Position numbers and translations under genes: made by a program. A stretch of DNA of 64,000 nt, taken from the NCBI GenBank assembly GCA_013398055.1, contig VZRS01015092.1, positions 1-64,000 of the forward strand, written 5' to 3'. This stretch comes from Ifrita kowaldi (taxonomy: Eukaryota > Chordata > Aves > Passeriformes > Cinclosomatidae). The first letter of the stretch is position 1; each line of letters opens with the position of its first letter. The notes beneath the pieces are model-generated. The model saw only the letters and a program-made list of their open reading frames with translations, had not been told where the DNA came from and made no database searches. Positions 48,429-63,400 of the stretch are shown one piece after another.

Positions 48429-51400
48429 GTAAGGACCAGTCACTGGGGATTTAACAGCTACCTGGCCACTCCTTAATGTGCCTGCAGCTTGGAGTTTCCT
48501 TATCCAGCTCCATGGAATCAGAATTTTAAAGAGGGGGCAGAGAACAGTGTTTGTGACTCGCTGAGGCGCAGCAGCAATGTGACACCAACACAACTGGGCT
48601 GGGCCTTTGGTGCTCTGGAAGTTGTGGCAGAAAGACTTTGTTCCTAAAGAAAGAAGAGCTAAGTTTCATGTCAAAAGGTGTTGTGCACTGGCTCTGGATG
48701 AAGGAAGTGAAAAAGAGCTTGATTGAAAAGGCACTTATAAAAATGTTGGTGTTTTGGCAGCTGACAAATAATCCGAGGTGACAATGGAACAATGATGTGT
48801 TTGAGTTCAAAAAGAGGTCAGGGAAATACTTAACCTGGAGGAATTTCTTTTTTTTCCTCTAACTGATGTATGTCCGTAGTAGAATAGACTGAGTTTATGA
48901 AGGGTCAGGGTTTGAATTTTGTCTTTAAGGCTGTGCTGGACAAACATGAAAACTGAATCTGACATGATACAAATGTGTTGAAGTGAGCACATGTTGTTGA
49001 ACTTGCAGGGTTGCATTTCTGACACAGTATTTTGGAAACACAGCTCATTCTATCCAATACTGATTGGTATTTAGGGGCCTTTTAAAGATATGGGGACACC
49101 AGCATGTTGTATCCAGACAAGTGTGTGTAACCACGAGCCAGGTGTGCACACCTTGCTGTGTGTTGGGCTGTAGCTGTGGGTGGACTGGAAGGAGGGGGAA
49201 AGCTGTTTGACCTGCTGCACACAAACTGAGGAAAAGCTATTCCTGCTACCAGGTTAACCAACCATTAAAATGTTAACTTTTTTTTGGACATTTGATATCT
49301 TTAAATACATCACACAAGTCTTTGTTTCTACAGTTGTGACTTTGTCTTTAGGGCTGCTTAATAATCAACTACAGGTTGCTGAGTGTCCTTTCACCTCAGG
49401 AGAACTGTGCCAGCAGAGCGGGGTGATGCAGGGACAGGCAGGGGAAGAGGGAAGAGCAGCAAATTGGGGCCACCGAGAGTTGTTCTGCTTCCCAGTGGAT
49501 ATTTGGGCCTCTGTTTTCATGTGTATTTGTGAAAGAAACTCTGACTGCTTGACCAGAACAGCAGCCTCTAACAGCTCAGAGCAGAGGACCCCTAATAAGT
49601 CCATGTGGAACAATAGCAGAGCAAACCTGAAGATTTATTTTAAGGAGTTTATTGTAGCAGTCTCAAGTGGTTTGTGATTAAGGGCTTCCCAATGTGAAAG
49701 CACCTCTTGAAATGATCTCAAGAATACATTGAAAAGTTCTTGAGACAAATGTCCTCTAATAAAGTAAGTCAATGTCAGTAGTTACCACACTCCGGGTGCT
49801 CCATATATTTGCTCACATACCCTGCTGGTACTGGTTTGTATCTCTGGAGATCTTGCTACATGGACAAATGTTACTATTTTCGGAAGGTGGAATAAAAAAA
49901 AATGCACATGGTGGTGTATGTTTGGTTACAGTCCTCTTTTCTTTCCTTCTGATGCATGGGGGTTTATATTTTGTATCAAATCTCTCTGTGCTTGCTTTCT
50001 TTTTGATTTTGATAGTCGGAGTTCTCATTTGAACAAATGAAGGCATAGCTTGGAATAAAAAATTAAACCCATGCAGTGGGATCCGTTATTCAGGGAGTAA
50101 GTTGTGTGAAGTTAACTAAATCTGTGTTTCTAGTGCCCCTCACCTGTATGGAGCTACACCCTGTTTATTTTAGGAAGCATTTGCAGGAGTTAATGAATTT
50201 CCCATTGATGGTTTGTCTGCACAACTGCATTGCAGGGATAAATAAAAACTCCAGGACAGCTAGTGCTGGTCACGGTGAGGGTGAGCAGTGAGTGTTTGTG
50301 CCAGGTAGAGTGGGGAGCTCTGGCACTGACCCTGCTCCTTCTGTGCTTCCAGGGCCTCTCTTCCAGACACCCTGCAGGGAACTGAGTTTGTCTCCCTGTA
50401 AATAAAACTTGCAGTTACAACAACCAAGGTTTTGTAGTCATTAGAGCACCAAATACTATTTGTCTTAACAGTAGCAGATTATTACATTATTCCATTTGTT
50501 TTCTGGTTATCAGTGGCAACACAAGGTCAGCTACTGAGTGTGCCCAGGATTTGGTGAGGATGGGTTTTCCCTATCAAGTATTTAAGACAATGTGCAAAAT
50601 GTCTTGAATCTTCTACCTCTGCCTTGTGTTTTAGTAGGCATTCAGCCTTTAACGAAACAGAAAATATGTATCAGAAAGTTTTGGCTGGTAGAAATATGTC
50701 TCTGACCAAGAACTAGCTGGGTTAATCAAAATGCTTCGTATTAATCATCAGAGGTCTCTGCAAGCATTTATTTGCAGCAGAATCCTTGGCCAGGATGCTT
50801 TTGCTGATAAGTTACTGACACACACTTATAAAAGTGTTGTTCTGCAGTTCCTGTCTGTGTCTGTGCACGTGGCTGCTCTGGGAGATAGAGCTGGGATGGC
50901 AAAGAGAGGGCTGGGGAGAGGAGTTTTTCCAGTATTATTGCAAGTCATGCTACTGGTGTTACAGCATATCCATAGGTTTCTTTTGATATGAATGACTGCT
51001 GTGTGTCCAGTATTTGACGTCTGAAGTTTAATTATTAGGATTCAAACCTGAAACTGAAACCATAGGAATGCAATTCCTTTGGAGAATATGACCTTACCCC
51101 AATAGAAATATCCTGGCCACTAATTTAGATTAATGAAAGTGGTTGGCTGGATTTTCCTGGCCTGTTCAGTGGTATTTTGTGCAGTATAATCATGTTTATT
51201 TTCCTTGCAGCTAATCACAAACTACTCATTTCCAGGTGTTTGTGAGCTGTGTTTACAGTGATTAACAGGATACCTGGACCTGAGCTGTGACTCTGAGCAA
51301 CCTGATTTCTTAAACCACAATTTTTCTGTGCTGAGAATTGGGCACAGTGAGTAAAGTGTTACTCAGTCTCTTAATGCTTTCATGCCTCTAATTCAGAGCA

Positions 51401-54400
51401 TGGTCAGTCACAGCTCAGCTTCCAGTTTCTGCTGTTCTGAGGTTTTGTATGTTTAAATTAATATTTGTGCTTAAATAAGAAAATGGAGATTTCTATTTAG
51501 ATTATGAAAGCAAAAGATTTTCTGGTCAGCAGAACTGGTGCATGTGCATCTCCATAGTTATTCCTTGTCTTAAACATTGCTGGAACCTTTTCCTAAACTG
51601 GGGATACAAACGGATCCCTGCAGCTGTCCATGCGTGCTGTGGTAGGGAAGGTCTGTGTGGAAGCATTGCTGACTGCCAGCCATCAAACCCTGCTCTGTTC
51701 TTGGTCCCCTGAAGAATTTCCTGTTTGGGGGGACCTCCTGCCCCTCTGGCTGCCCAGCTCAGCCCTCGCCCTGCCCTTTGGGGAGGGGAAGAATGGGCTG
51801 GAATTGTGGGTCAGTGCCTGCCAAACACAGAGGGCAGAGGGGTGGGGAAGAGCTCTGACACACAGAATAGGTCCAAGAACCCAGTTTGGAGAGGGAATGG
51901 TATTCCCCAGGGAGGCAGAATGAGTTCTGGAAGCTGCCACAAGAGAGGGAGGTGCAGAATTGCTCTCCATGGCTGAGTGTTGCAGATGAACGGGTCAGTG
52001 GTGGGGCAGCTGGCAGGCTACAGGGATTTGGGGCCAGTTTTGCAAGGAAAAGCAGAACTCAGGCAGTGCTGGATCTCCTAAGTGCTGCCTTTGCTGCAGC
52101 AGTTGCATTAAAGATTGAGCTGAAGGCAGTCTTGTTTGAGACAAGCAAGGCTTGGGCTGCATTCTAGTTATGCCAGTCAGGATTTCTCTTCAGGAAAAGA
52201 CTCATTACCCAGTGCCTGACCGCAGAAGATAATAACCTGCAATTCAGCTTTCCAGACTGGATTTCCCCTCTCTTTCCCCCAGTAATTATTTTTCAAAGTG
52301 CTGTGGTAGTAGGGTGTTACTTCACAGGTGGTTTAGTGGATTTCTCCTGCACTTTCCCTTCATTTCCCTGAGGAGAAGGTGAAGCAGGGAGTACCCATAT
52401 CCCAGGGCTGATGGGCTAAAATAAAGCCCAGCAGTGGGGTAGGGCTGGTGTTGGCCCCAGAGAGCATTGCTGGACAGTTGGCATGATCATAAGGAATTGG
52501 TGTCCTAATCCCTGTGACAATGTTGACCTTAATTCGGATTGGTTATACAATTTGCAAGCCTTGCTAGTGTTCTTCAGTCCTGCTTAAAGTTATGGGCCAT
52601 AAAAACTTGCCACAGACTAGGATTTTCTTTAAGACAATGAATTTTTTAGGGCTAATAGGTCTGTGGCAATTTTTTACCAGCAAGGGAGGCTTGATTGTGC
52701 AAAAGCAGCACTCATAAATTTTTCTGTAGTGTTTTTTCCACAGTTGACTTTCTCTTTTCCCTCTTCCCTTCCAATTTTCCCACTGGATTTCTCGAGGAAG
52801 CATGGCTTTGTTTTATTGTGCCCCTTTATTCAGTGACATACAAGTGCTTTGGAAGAAATATTAAGGAAAACTTGTTGACTTTTTGTTGCTAAAGCCCAGC
52901 TTGCCTATTAATATTGCTCTTGTATAATTATGCTTAGTCTCTCCTTTTTATCTTGTTTCCCTGAGGACATCTTGATGAGCACCAAATTAGCACTGATATT
53001 TTAGGCCTGCCTTTAATCCTTGCAGAGAAGGTTTATCGGAAACAGCGTAAGACGGGAAGGGAACACTTGGTGTTGGAGAAGCCAGAACTGCCTACAGGTG
53101 CAATACTTCTCTCTTAAAAACATCTTATTGATCTATATTTGTAGTTAATCTTGATTTAAGTCCTCCCTTGGGGGCATATCCACCCCCAGATACAGAAGAA
53201 AAGAATTGAAACTAAAGTAAGGCAACTCTTTTCTTTTAAAGGTCTATTAAATCTTCAAATGGAAGAGGGAAAATTGCTCTGAGACTGAAAAACTTGGGAG
53301 TGATGGTTGGTGTTCTCTGTTGTGAGGAGCAGATGGAACCTGATAAATGTGCCATTAATGTTCTTGGTATTTTCATTACATCTTGACTTCCCAAAAGGGT
53401 CCCCAAGGCCTTTTAACGAGTTACAAAGTGCAGGATGATGATCCCAGCAGAACTGGCTGCTTGGTAAATGTCATGTGAAGGATTTATAGGTCCCTTTATT
53501 GTTACACTGAGAATTCTGGGCTTTCACTTGGTCCACTCAGGCAGGTGTGGAATATAAATACAACGGTGACAATACCATTAACATCCAGGTTGCTTGTACA
53601 CTTCCAGGAGTGTCTGTCACATGTAGTGTCTTCACGGCTGAGCGCAGGGAAAGAGACTCTTGAAGCAAGAAATTAAGTACAAAAAACTGAAATCCATCAT
53701 GCTGGAACAGTCTCCTGCCTCATTATTTTTGAATTTGTAGTAAAATGATAAATACTTCTGTCAACTGAACTTGTTTTGCAATATTTCATCTCCTTCCCCT
53801 CACTTTTGTGTTCTCTCTTGATATTAAACCTGTGTGATTCAGGGGCTGGGAGTTGTCATGATTTGAATTATTGCACCTTGCTTGGCCAGCTGTGAATGGC
53901 ATCAGTAGCAAGCACTTATTGAACAAGCTCAGTTGAACTTACACAATCGAGTTCTAAAACTGCATTTTTGACATTTTTGTTATTGTTGGAAAAGTCTTAG
54001 TTCTTTACTAGTCTTTGTCCTTCTCTGTGTCAAAATGTGACTGGATCCCTGTTCACTGTTCAGCCTCAAGGTTGGACACTTAATTAGGAATGACAATATT
54101 TAAAGTGAACAACTCTCTCTTAAGGCTTCATTGCTTAGAAGTTGACATCTTTTTTTACATAATTTCAGTAACTTTCTTGTATTTACAAATGAGACAGGAG
54201 TGACAATTGTTACATAAGGAATTCTTACTTTCTTCAGTGCCTTGGTTTTCTTCCCACTGCTGAAGTGAAATGCTGCAATAGATGAGCCACTTCCATGGGC
54301 TTTTTTGGTTGATATTCTGAGCAACCAGAGATGACTTTAATTTTAAAACTTGCTATGCAAGCTGGCCTCATAATTGAATTGTGACTGTGCCTACAGACAG

Positions 54401-57400
54401 GAATTCAAGACTAAGTGCATCCAACTTGGGAAATCGTTCATGAGATGAATCATTTTGTGTGATTACTCAGTCAGCACCTGCTCCTGCACTGAAGCTTTAG
54501 TTTAAATTAAACTCCTTTTATTTCTAGGTAGTTGTGAAATGGATAATTTGCTTCTGCTTGGCTCAAGCCTCAAGATGACAGGCACAAGCAGTAATGCCTT
54601 GATGTAACAAAACCTTCAATGTGTTCTAATCTTGAGAGCAGCGTGAGAGCCCTGCCGGGTGCTGCGTGCTGTGCACAAAGCTGGGTTTTGTCAGTCGTGC
54701 CTGCATTCCTCTGGGCTGCTGAACTAAGAGTGCAGCTATGCCATAACTGCTACTGCCAGCACTTGCAGCAGCTCCTTCTCCCTCCCCCTCCCTCTCGACT
54801 TAAATTTCTTTGTTATCCTTTGGCAAGGAAGCAACAAGCAGCGGAGCGGTGTTTGTCCCTCAGCGAGCGGGGAGAAGTGAGGGCTGCTGGTGTCCTGCTC
54901 CTTGTCTCTGACCCCAGGGTCACACCAATTTATATCCTGCTGTGTCTCCAGTCTCCTTTCACTTGTCCAGACCTGATGCTCTCAGGTACTTGGCTGCTCA
55001 GGAATTCCTGGCAAATTTGTGTTTAAAATAAAAGTACCATTAACTTGGGTCTTTTGATGAAAGGATTTTAGTGTTTGAACTGTCTCACTTGATTTGAGAA
55101 ACCCACCCCGCCCTCCCCAAGTCTTAATTGTGGACAAATGTTCAGCTTGAACACACAGCACATGAAGTGGGTTGTGCTGTACCTTTTCACACTCACATGG
55201 TGGTCTCAGCTGTAAAGGGATGAAAACTCCAGAGCTTTTGACTCCTGAAACGTCTCATGAGAATGTAGCAGTGGCTTTTGCGTGTTCTCTTGCAAAAGTG
55301 TTTTGGAATTTCCCGTGGTGTTCAGTGCTGGGAAAAAATAGTAACTCCAGTGCTGAAGAGCAGAGGTGTAAGGAGTCTGTGGAGCAAATCTGTGACCAAA
55401 AATATTTCCACATAACCATGTTTGTCACAAGACTTGCTGTGGGACTGAGTTTATATCCTTCAGAAAAATCCTTACAACTCACTGCCCAGCACCGGCCAGG
55501 CTGAGGTGTTGGAATGGGTCCCTGTACGTGGCTGGCCTTGCTTGGTGGGGTGATGTGTGAGGTGATCTGTGTCCTGTGTGTGGCTGACCCAACACCAAAC
55601 CAGCCCCTGCTGCGGCACTGTTGTCACACTTGCTCTCTCTCCAAACTCGTGGAGTTCAGGCATAATCAAACAGCTTGGGAAAGAGGTCACTGGAGTGAAA
55701 GTTGCCAGCCCGTTTTGTTAAATGGTTTGTGCTAGATTGTTTGTTTGGAAAGGAGAAGAGCAAAAGTTAAATGAGTGAGCTTACAGGGCAGATCTTAAAG
55801 GGCCTCCTTGAATCATTGTCTCAGTTGACAGTGTAATCTTTGTCTAAACAAAATTGTTCTACATGGGAAGTAGAACAACTTAAGCAGGATTGATGGAGAG
55901 TGGAAACCACTGCTATGCTGAGTGCTCTGCAGTCCAAATAAACCTTGTCCAGCCTGTGGCTTGCCAGCTACTACTAATCTTAGGTTACTGCTAAGCAGAA
56001 TGCAAATAAGGACTGCAATGTGAGTGTAGGGATGGCCTGTGTGGACTTTCAGTTCTCCTGGGAGGGCTCCTTGGGAGCCACAAATCAGGAAGGCAGAGAT
56101 CTGCTCCTGTGTCGTCGGCAGCTCCACGGGCATCTGGGAGCGAGTCCTGGCAGCTCTGGCTGGGGCAGTCGGAGGAGTTTTTCCCTATGGATTGTCACTG
56201 CCCTTCAGCTGAGCTGCAGGAAACCCTCCTGTGTGACCCAGTCCTTGGCCTGGCCAGTGAACTGGGCACAGAAGCTGTGCCTGGCCCCAGGCTTGACCGT
56301 GTGGGGATCAGGAGCCCTCCCACAGCCCAGGGAGTTTTCCCTGATTTTCTCCGAACTGAAGCTGCCTTGTGTGCTCTGCTCTTCTCCTAAATTACAGCAG
56401 TCCCCTCTTTGAAAAGGCTGGATAAATAAACCCATACCTGTTTGTATTTGTTACGGGGGCAGCACGTTACCTATGAACTGCTGTTCACAATCGTAGCAGC
56501 TCTGTTGTAATTTCTAAATTAGATCTACTAAAGCTTCTCTTAATGACAGTTAATAAAGGGAGTGAAAGACTGATAGTAAAAACTAAACCATATTTAAGGT
56601 TCTTCAAACTTAATTAGGGCTAAAAGGTAAAATAAAATCCAGTTCTCCCTGGTGGGAGGTAGGGAAGCTGCCCCCAGCTGCATGTGGTGGGCAGGACATA
56701 GTCCTGTTTGTTTTGTCCTCTTGTGCTGACTCAGCCCTGGCTGGCAGGGCTGAGCACGTCACAGTTTTCTCCTCAGGAATTTGGGGAATTTCAAGCTAAT
56801 GTTGCAAATGCCTCACTCGTGATTTCTAAAATAGTCTCAATTCACAGCTTGGCTGAGTCCTCCCAGGCTGGGGCTGTGCTGGGTGAGGGAATAATGAGCG
56901 TGGTCACCTCGTGTGCTGTAGACATGCACAAAATCCCTGTATCCAGTGCTGTGGGTCACTGTAACAAGCGGCAGGGTAAGCCATGACTGGGCTTTGAGTG
57001 ACCTCTGCCATGTATCACTGCTAATTATTGACGTAATGGACTCAGCCAGCAGCAAACCTGGAGCCTGGCTGTTGGGATTTATCTCAGATGTTCCAGAGGA
57101 AGGGATAGAACCACGTGGGGTTTTTTTCCCTTTTTAACAAAAGCTTTTGTTATTTTAACTCGACAAATAGCAGGAACACCTGGAGTGTTTGCAGCAGTGC
57201 CCCACCCCACAGTGAAGAGGTGTTTCACTGACCCTCCCCTACAGGGCAGGGGGTCTCCTGCAGTAAGAGACAGGAGTGAAATGCTGGTTTGTTAAAAGGG
57301 TTTGTGGCAGCTCGAGCTGACAGTTCCCAGCCAGGCAGAGGAAATGCAGGAGACGCTGGCTGTGTCTGTCGTGTATCAGGCTGTGTGGGAAATACCAGGT

Positions 57401-60400
57401 GAACACCCAGAGCTGGGAACTGCTGATTGATTTAAAGCAGCACTGCTGGATTTGCCTTTGAAGCTGGGCTGCAGGAAGAGGGTTGATGTAATTCTCCATG
57501 GACTGATGTCTGAGCAGTACTGGGGGCTTTCAGTGTTCTGAGACAAAAGTGTCTGAGCACTGACGAAGCAAAGCTGATAAATATTATTGTTCTAAGACTT
57601 AAAACCACTGGATACCCACGAGGAGTGGACTGCACCTGAATTTGATCTTTCCTCTGGTATAAATTAATGTTACACCTTTTAGGACAAAGAATGAGAATTT
57701 CTGCAAGATCATTGCTTGGCAGCCTGAAAGAAATAAGAGTTGGATGTTAAACCTGACCAACATATGAATGAGCTGATGACAACAAGGCAAGAAGAAAAAA
57801 ACAAACGCAGTTTGAAGGTGCACTAAGAGAGATGGCTTCCCCTGAAGTGTCCTTGAGAATTTCTGACTTCCAGAGGTTCCTTTCAGCTTTTGGAAGGATA
57901 GTGCAATGATCTTGCTCACCTTTCTTGGAGATACCTGTGATGTTTCCATCGTGTAGTCACCTGAAACCTCCGGAGGAGGGTAACCTGACAGTGATACTGT
58001 CCAGCTCCCGTGGCACTGCTGGATGTGTCACATCAGACACTGCGGGCATGTGCAGGTTCAGCTTCTTTAAAACTTTAAACAGTTTTAACTTGGTGAAATT
58101 TAGGTGTTAGAACTTGAAATGTCAACTTTGTATTATTAGCAAACGTCCTGCTTCCTGCAGAGTTCCCTGGAGTGTTTGATGGGTCACTGTGGGCACAATG
58201 CTGATTGATTCCTGCAAACTGCCCTGGCTTTGGGAGGCTGCAGAGCTGCGCTGAGGAGGGAGTGAGCTGCCCATGGAGATGATTGCACAGCTGCAGATGG
58301 AGGTGAAATGTAGGATAGCCAGAAATCTCGTGGTGCCTACAAGTGTGCTGGGGCACATTTGGCCTGGTAGGTGCCCAGCAAGCAAACTTGTGCCTGTCAC
58401 TCTTCCTGCTGGCTCAGGGCAGAGGTGTTTGTCACAAGTCACTTTGCAGTGCTAAGTGTTTGATGATAGTTTAGGGAGTAACCAGGCAACATTTTAGAGA
58501 CAAACACAAATTAAAAAGGCATGCTTCATCTCTGTAACCAGATCTCTTCCTGTGCTTATCAGCCCAGCAGGAAAATAGGAAAAAGAAAATAATTGGAAGC
58601 TTGGAATCGAAGAGTGGCAGGTTGTGGAACCACCTGTGTGCTTTTCTTGTCGTGAAGCATTCATGGCCCAGTCCTGTGAGTGCTCTGGCAGCAGCAAAAT
58701 CTGTGCTGGTGGGAAGGTCCCTCTCCCCCAGGCACTGACCCATTTTCACAGACCTTGTCAGGAATGCAATTTTTAAATGACCTTGGGTAGATTGATATCG
58801 GAGCCTGTTCACCTGCAGCAGAGGGCACACACGCAGCAGATCCTTGGAGCCTGCATCCACAACAAACAGGGCCATCCACCAGGCAGCCAGGGAGCTTTTC
58901 CTGGGCTGTGGCCTGGGGCACCTGGGGATGAAATACCACCTACAAATAAACAAGCACCCTCCGTTCCCCTCCATGGGATCTCTTTTTAGAAAGCCAATGA
59001 TGTCTCCCGTTTGAGAAATATCAAAGAACTTGCCTCCTCCACCCCCCAAAAAAGCTGGGATTTTTTTTGTTGTCTGTTGCAGAAATGGGGCTGGCATTTG
59101 ATTACTGCACTGGAGAGGGAAAAGGAAAGGCTGTGCCAGAATGAATGATCCACAGGAATTTTGTGCTTGGGTTTGGGGAAGGACAACCCTTGCTGTACCT
59201 GCAAATAAGAACCATTTTCCTCTCCATGGTTTTCTGCTGGCTGGATGTGTGGTAGCCCTTTGCTTTCTCCCCAGCCTGAGCTGGGAAAACAGGTTCAAAC
59301 TCACATCCCTTTTCACTGCTTTGCTGGATTGAACCTTTTTCACCTTGGCCCACTTATTTCATGTTCTTGCCTTAAATAAGGGGATTGTGAGACAGGGTCT
59401 GTATGGAAGTTACTGTTTGATAAGAATTGTAATCAGAGAGAGGTTAAGGCTGAAAGTAGGCAAGGCACCTGTCGAATTGTTTTCATAGATTTATCAATGA
59501 GTGCTAATTCAGAAAATGCCTTTCTGGTTGGGCAGTTCACTCAGGGACAGCTCCAAATGGCTCCTTCCATTCATGCCCAGTCAAATCGTGAGAGAGATCT
59601 GGACATTTGCAATACTTAAAATATCAATATAATAAAGGGTAATTGGAGCAAAGCCAGTTGTAGAGGCTGGGTATCTGTGTGCTTGTAAACTCTGTTCTGT
59701 GAGAAAGCTCCTGTGCTTGAAATGTTGCTGCCTTTGAGTTTCAGTGGGAAACGTGAAAACAGATTTTTGGTTTTCTGTTTGATTGTCTTATATCAGTTTA
59801 TAAATGACTACTGTGTGACCAGAGCAGAACAAAGTCATGCCTTTAAGAAAAGCTGTTTTTAAAACACTGTAATTCTTCTGTGGGCAGAGTCTATAGGTTG
59901 GCACTACAACTTTTCAGAACATGCTGCCTGAACCAATTACCCAACAAATGTTTAATGTACATCTGGAGCCTGCCCCTGGAGTTAACAGGAGTTGCTAAGT
60001 CTAGTCTGTTTTGAGGGATATAGCTTGGTGAATGAAGGGCTGTAGGCTCAAATGTTTTTGTATTCTGACTGTCAAAACTTCCTGCATTTTGTTACATCAG
60101 GGTCTATCCTGAATGTATTTTTAAAAACCCTTCTGCAGCCAAGCACCAGGTTTGTTTGAGTAGCTGCCAGCTGCTGTCCCCAGAGCTAATTCCTCTGGAG
60201 AGGGGAGAGCAGAGTAGGTAAAAATGACTTTCAGAGCTGTAATTCTTCCTGGGTTGTGTTCTGGTAATTCTCCTTGGCCTCTCTTCCAAGGGTTTGTTCC
60301 TGTGGTACGAGGGGTTTCGTGGGGCTGCTGCTGCTCCTCAGCTGGGGCTCAGATCCTGCCCTTGGGTGGAGGTGAGAGGAGCAGGAGTGAGAGACACTCA

Positions 60401-63400
60401 CTCCTGGGGATGGGAGGAGGTGGCCCCTCTGCTGGGAATAGCCTGCAGCTCACCTGGGCTGGGCAGTGTGCTTTTCACAGTGGCTGTAGGGTGACCAGAG
60501 CCTCAGAAGCTGCTGGCACAAGAGGTGGTTCTCATTTTCCATATGCTAATTCCAGTGTTTGTCTGGCTCTGTTACAAACTCCACTGGGGAGCTGATCTGG
60601 TTGAAAACTAAATTTTGCTGTTCCATCAGCTACTGTGCATGTGCCCAGTCAGCTGCTGATTCCAGGGGAGGAATGGGATGGGACACTGGGCAGAGGGAAG
60701 GGAGACATCAACAGCTGCTCAAGTTGAATTACAGCAGGGGGGGAGCTCCAGCCTAAAGCTGGAAGTTTTTGGAGTGTCAGGTTGTATTGCCTTGGTGCTT
60801 CCAGATTCTTCCACTCAAAAGGATATACTAGTCTATAGAAAGTGTTACTTAATCAGCAGAAAATACCTTTTTTTTTTTTTAGTCATAGGCTCTGCATAAC
60901 TTTAACTCTGATTTTCAAATTAGGAATATTGTATAAAATCTTTTCTGTGCAACTTGAATGTTGTGGTCTTCAGTGTAGCTGGAAGACCTTGGATGATACT
61001 TAAATCCAAGCTGCATAAGAGGTAGATTCCAATGGGACCTGCCTGTTTTGGTTTGTGATTAAAACCAAAGGGTTGTCTTGTGATGTTACTTAAATTAAGA
61101 GCTTGGTGCTATTTCATTACCTCTTAAATGTCCTCATCCTCGTGCTAATATTCACCTGATTGAGCTGAATTGACTTACTGAGCATCTTTGATGAGGGAGC
61201 TGAGTTGCTTTAACCCCTGATCAGCCAAGCCCTGGAGTCTGCTCAGAGGAGTTCAGAGCTTCTGCCTCACCCCAGAGGACAAACCTGGCAAGAGCCACAC
61301 AGGGGCTCAGCCCTTCCAGACGGGCTGAGGGAAATGCAGGTACAGTCCTGAGGAGGGGAACCACCTGCTCTGAAATCAAGGCTGCAGACACATTGTGTTA
61401 TCTGGGGGAGGAGAAGAGAGAAAGAAACCAGCCATAAATAACCCTTCCACGTTAGTCATTTTGTCAGAGGCTTTTTCAGAATGAGTCTGGGGAGATCAGC
61501 TCTTCCTTGGGCCAGAAGGCACCTGGCATTTGACACTGTGTGAAGCATCACCCCGAGCCCTCATGTGTAGGTTTGGGTATTGTCAGGTCAGTGCTGGGTG
61601 CTGGAACTGGCCATCAGCGTAAGGAAGGGATCACAAGGCAAAACTGGAAGCTTGCTGTTGTCTTACTTCCACTTTCACGGTCTGTGAGGTTCAGAGTCCA
61701 GATGGACACAGAGAAATGGATCTGGAGTGACATACTAGAGTGCAGATGATTTACTTTGTAAAGTCTGTGTCCATTCAGGCTCCTGGACAGAGAAAGTTAA
61801 AAAGCTTGGCTGCACCTGCTGGAGCTTCTGGCAATGACAAATAAATACAACTTTCTGGACTTGTAGATTTTCTCTAGGACTAATTGGGTAAGAAAATTCA
61901 TTTATGCAGTGTGCCTTGTGTGTTGTTGCACAGTAGCATTGCCTGGTTAATGCACAGGTAACAAATGTCATGATCCAGAGCATTGACAAACACACACTGT
62001 CTTTAAATAAATTAAACTTCAAGGCAAATGCTAGCTATGTTAAGTTTTTTTGAAGTGCCAAGCTGAAGAGCTCTAGTTTAGAGGAGACTGTGTTTTTTGA
62101 GGTAATGGCCTAGCTACAGTGACAAAATTAGAGTGAAGTTATTCCCGGGAAGTAAGAAAGGGAAAAATCAACTTGTCACTTTAAAAAAACGCCTCAGCAA
62201 ATACTAAAGCTGAGACATACTGACTTTCAACTCTGCTCATGGTACCAACTTGGCTTTCATTCAGCTGTTTCTTCTGAAAGAACAAATGATTTGTCCTGTC
62301 CTGCGTCACCTTGAGTTTTTGCTGGCGTACGGAGCTCAGCGTGTGAGTCACTGCTGGCTGCCCCCAGGCAGGTCAGGGTCACCGAGCTGCCCTGCTCTGC
62401 CTGTGCAGGACATCCAGCTGCGGCTGCAGCCCTGCCCTGCCGCTGCTCCTGCCACCAAAAACTTATTTTTGATAGGTCTTGCAAGACCAGCTCCCAGATA
62501 GCAAACCCAGAAGAACATAAACAAGTGTTTTCTTTATGTTTCTCTTGTCATACTCCCACTGCTTTTGCTCACCTTTCATTTCTTGCAGTCCCAGGCTTCT
62601 CCTTCCTTTTCTTGGTGTGTCTGTGCAGGAGTTGCTACACCTCATGCAGCTGTAGGGAATGATTTGGGAGCATCCCTGCAGGATTGGCAGGAGGGTCACC
62701 AACTCCTGGAGTTTTTCATTCCCACTTTTTAATAATCTAAACCAATATTTCAGTTCTCCTGCACTCATTCTGCTGTTTGTTACCCTTCAGGAGGGATTTT
62801 TGGAGCTCACATGTGCTTGCAAGACACAGTCACGGGCTGCAGGATTCACCTGGTGCCCCTGGTGAAGCACAGCCCAGTGCAGCTGCTCTGCACATCAGGC
62901 CAGGGGATCACTCCTAGTTCTTCGTATTTTTGAACAACGGGTTCAATGTACAACTGACTGCATGTTTTTAACATTTTTCAGTCAGAAAGCACCTCCATTT
63001 TTTGTCATAGTTTGTGTTAATGCAGTCTAAAACTTGCCAGGGGTGGCATCTGTGCCTCAGCCTGTGGTGGCAGCGTGCAGGAGCATCCGCCTGCTCTGGA
63101 AGACTTTAACTGAAATGTTTGACTTGCTGCAGGTGTATTTGGATGTTTTGATTATGTAATTTTTAATACGGTGCTGAAATAGATTCTGTGGAGCTCTTGT
63201 CATGCTGAAATAGCCCTTGCAGGCTGTGTCTGACCTTCAGGAGTTCTCCTCAAAGGTCGTGAGCACGGCTCTGGGTGGCACAGAAGTGCTGAGCCCCAGC
63301 GCTGCAGCGTTTTGGTTTCCCTGGATGTCCTTTGGACAAGGCTTTCATGAATAAGCTGAACTGAGGGAGCTCTTCAGGCCTGCGTGTTCATTTCAAAAAG

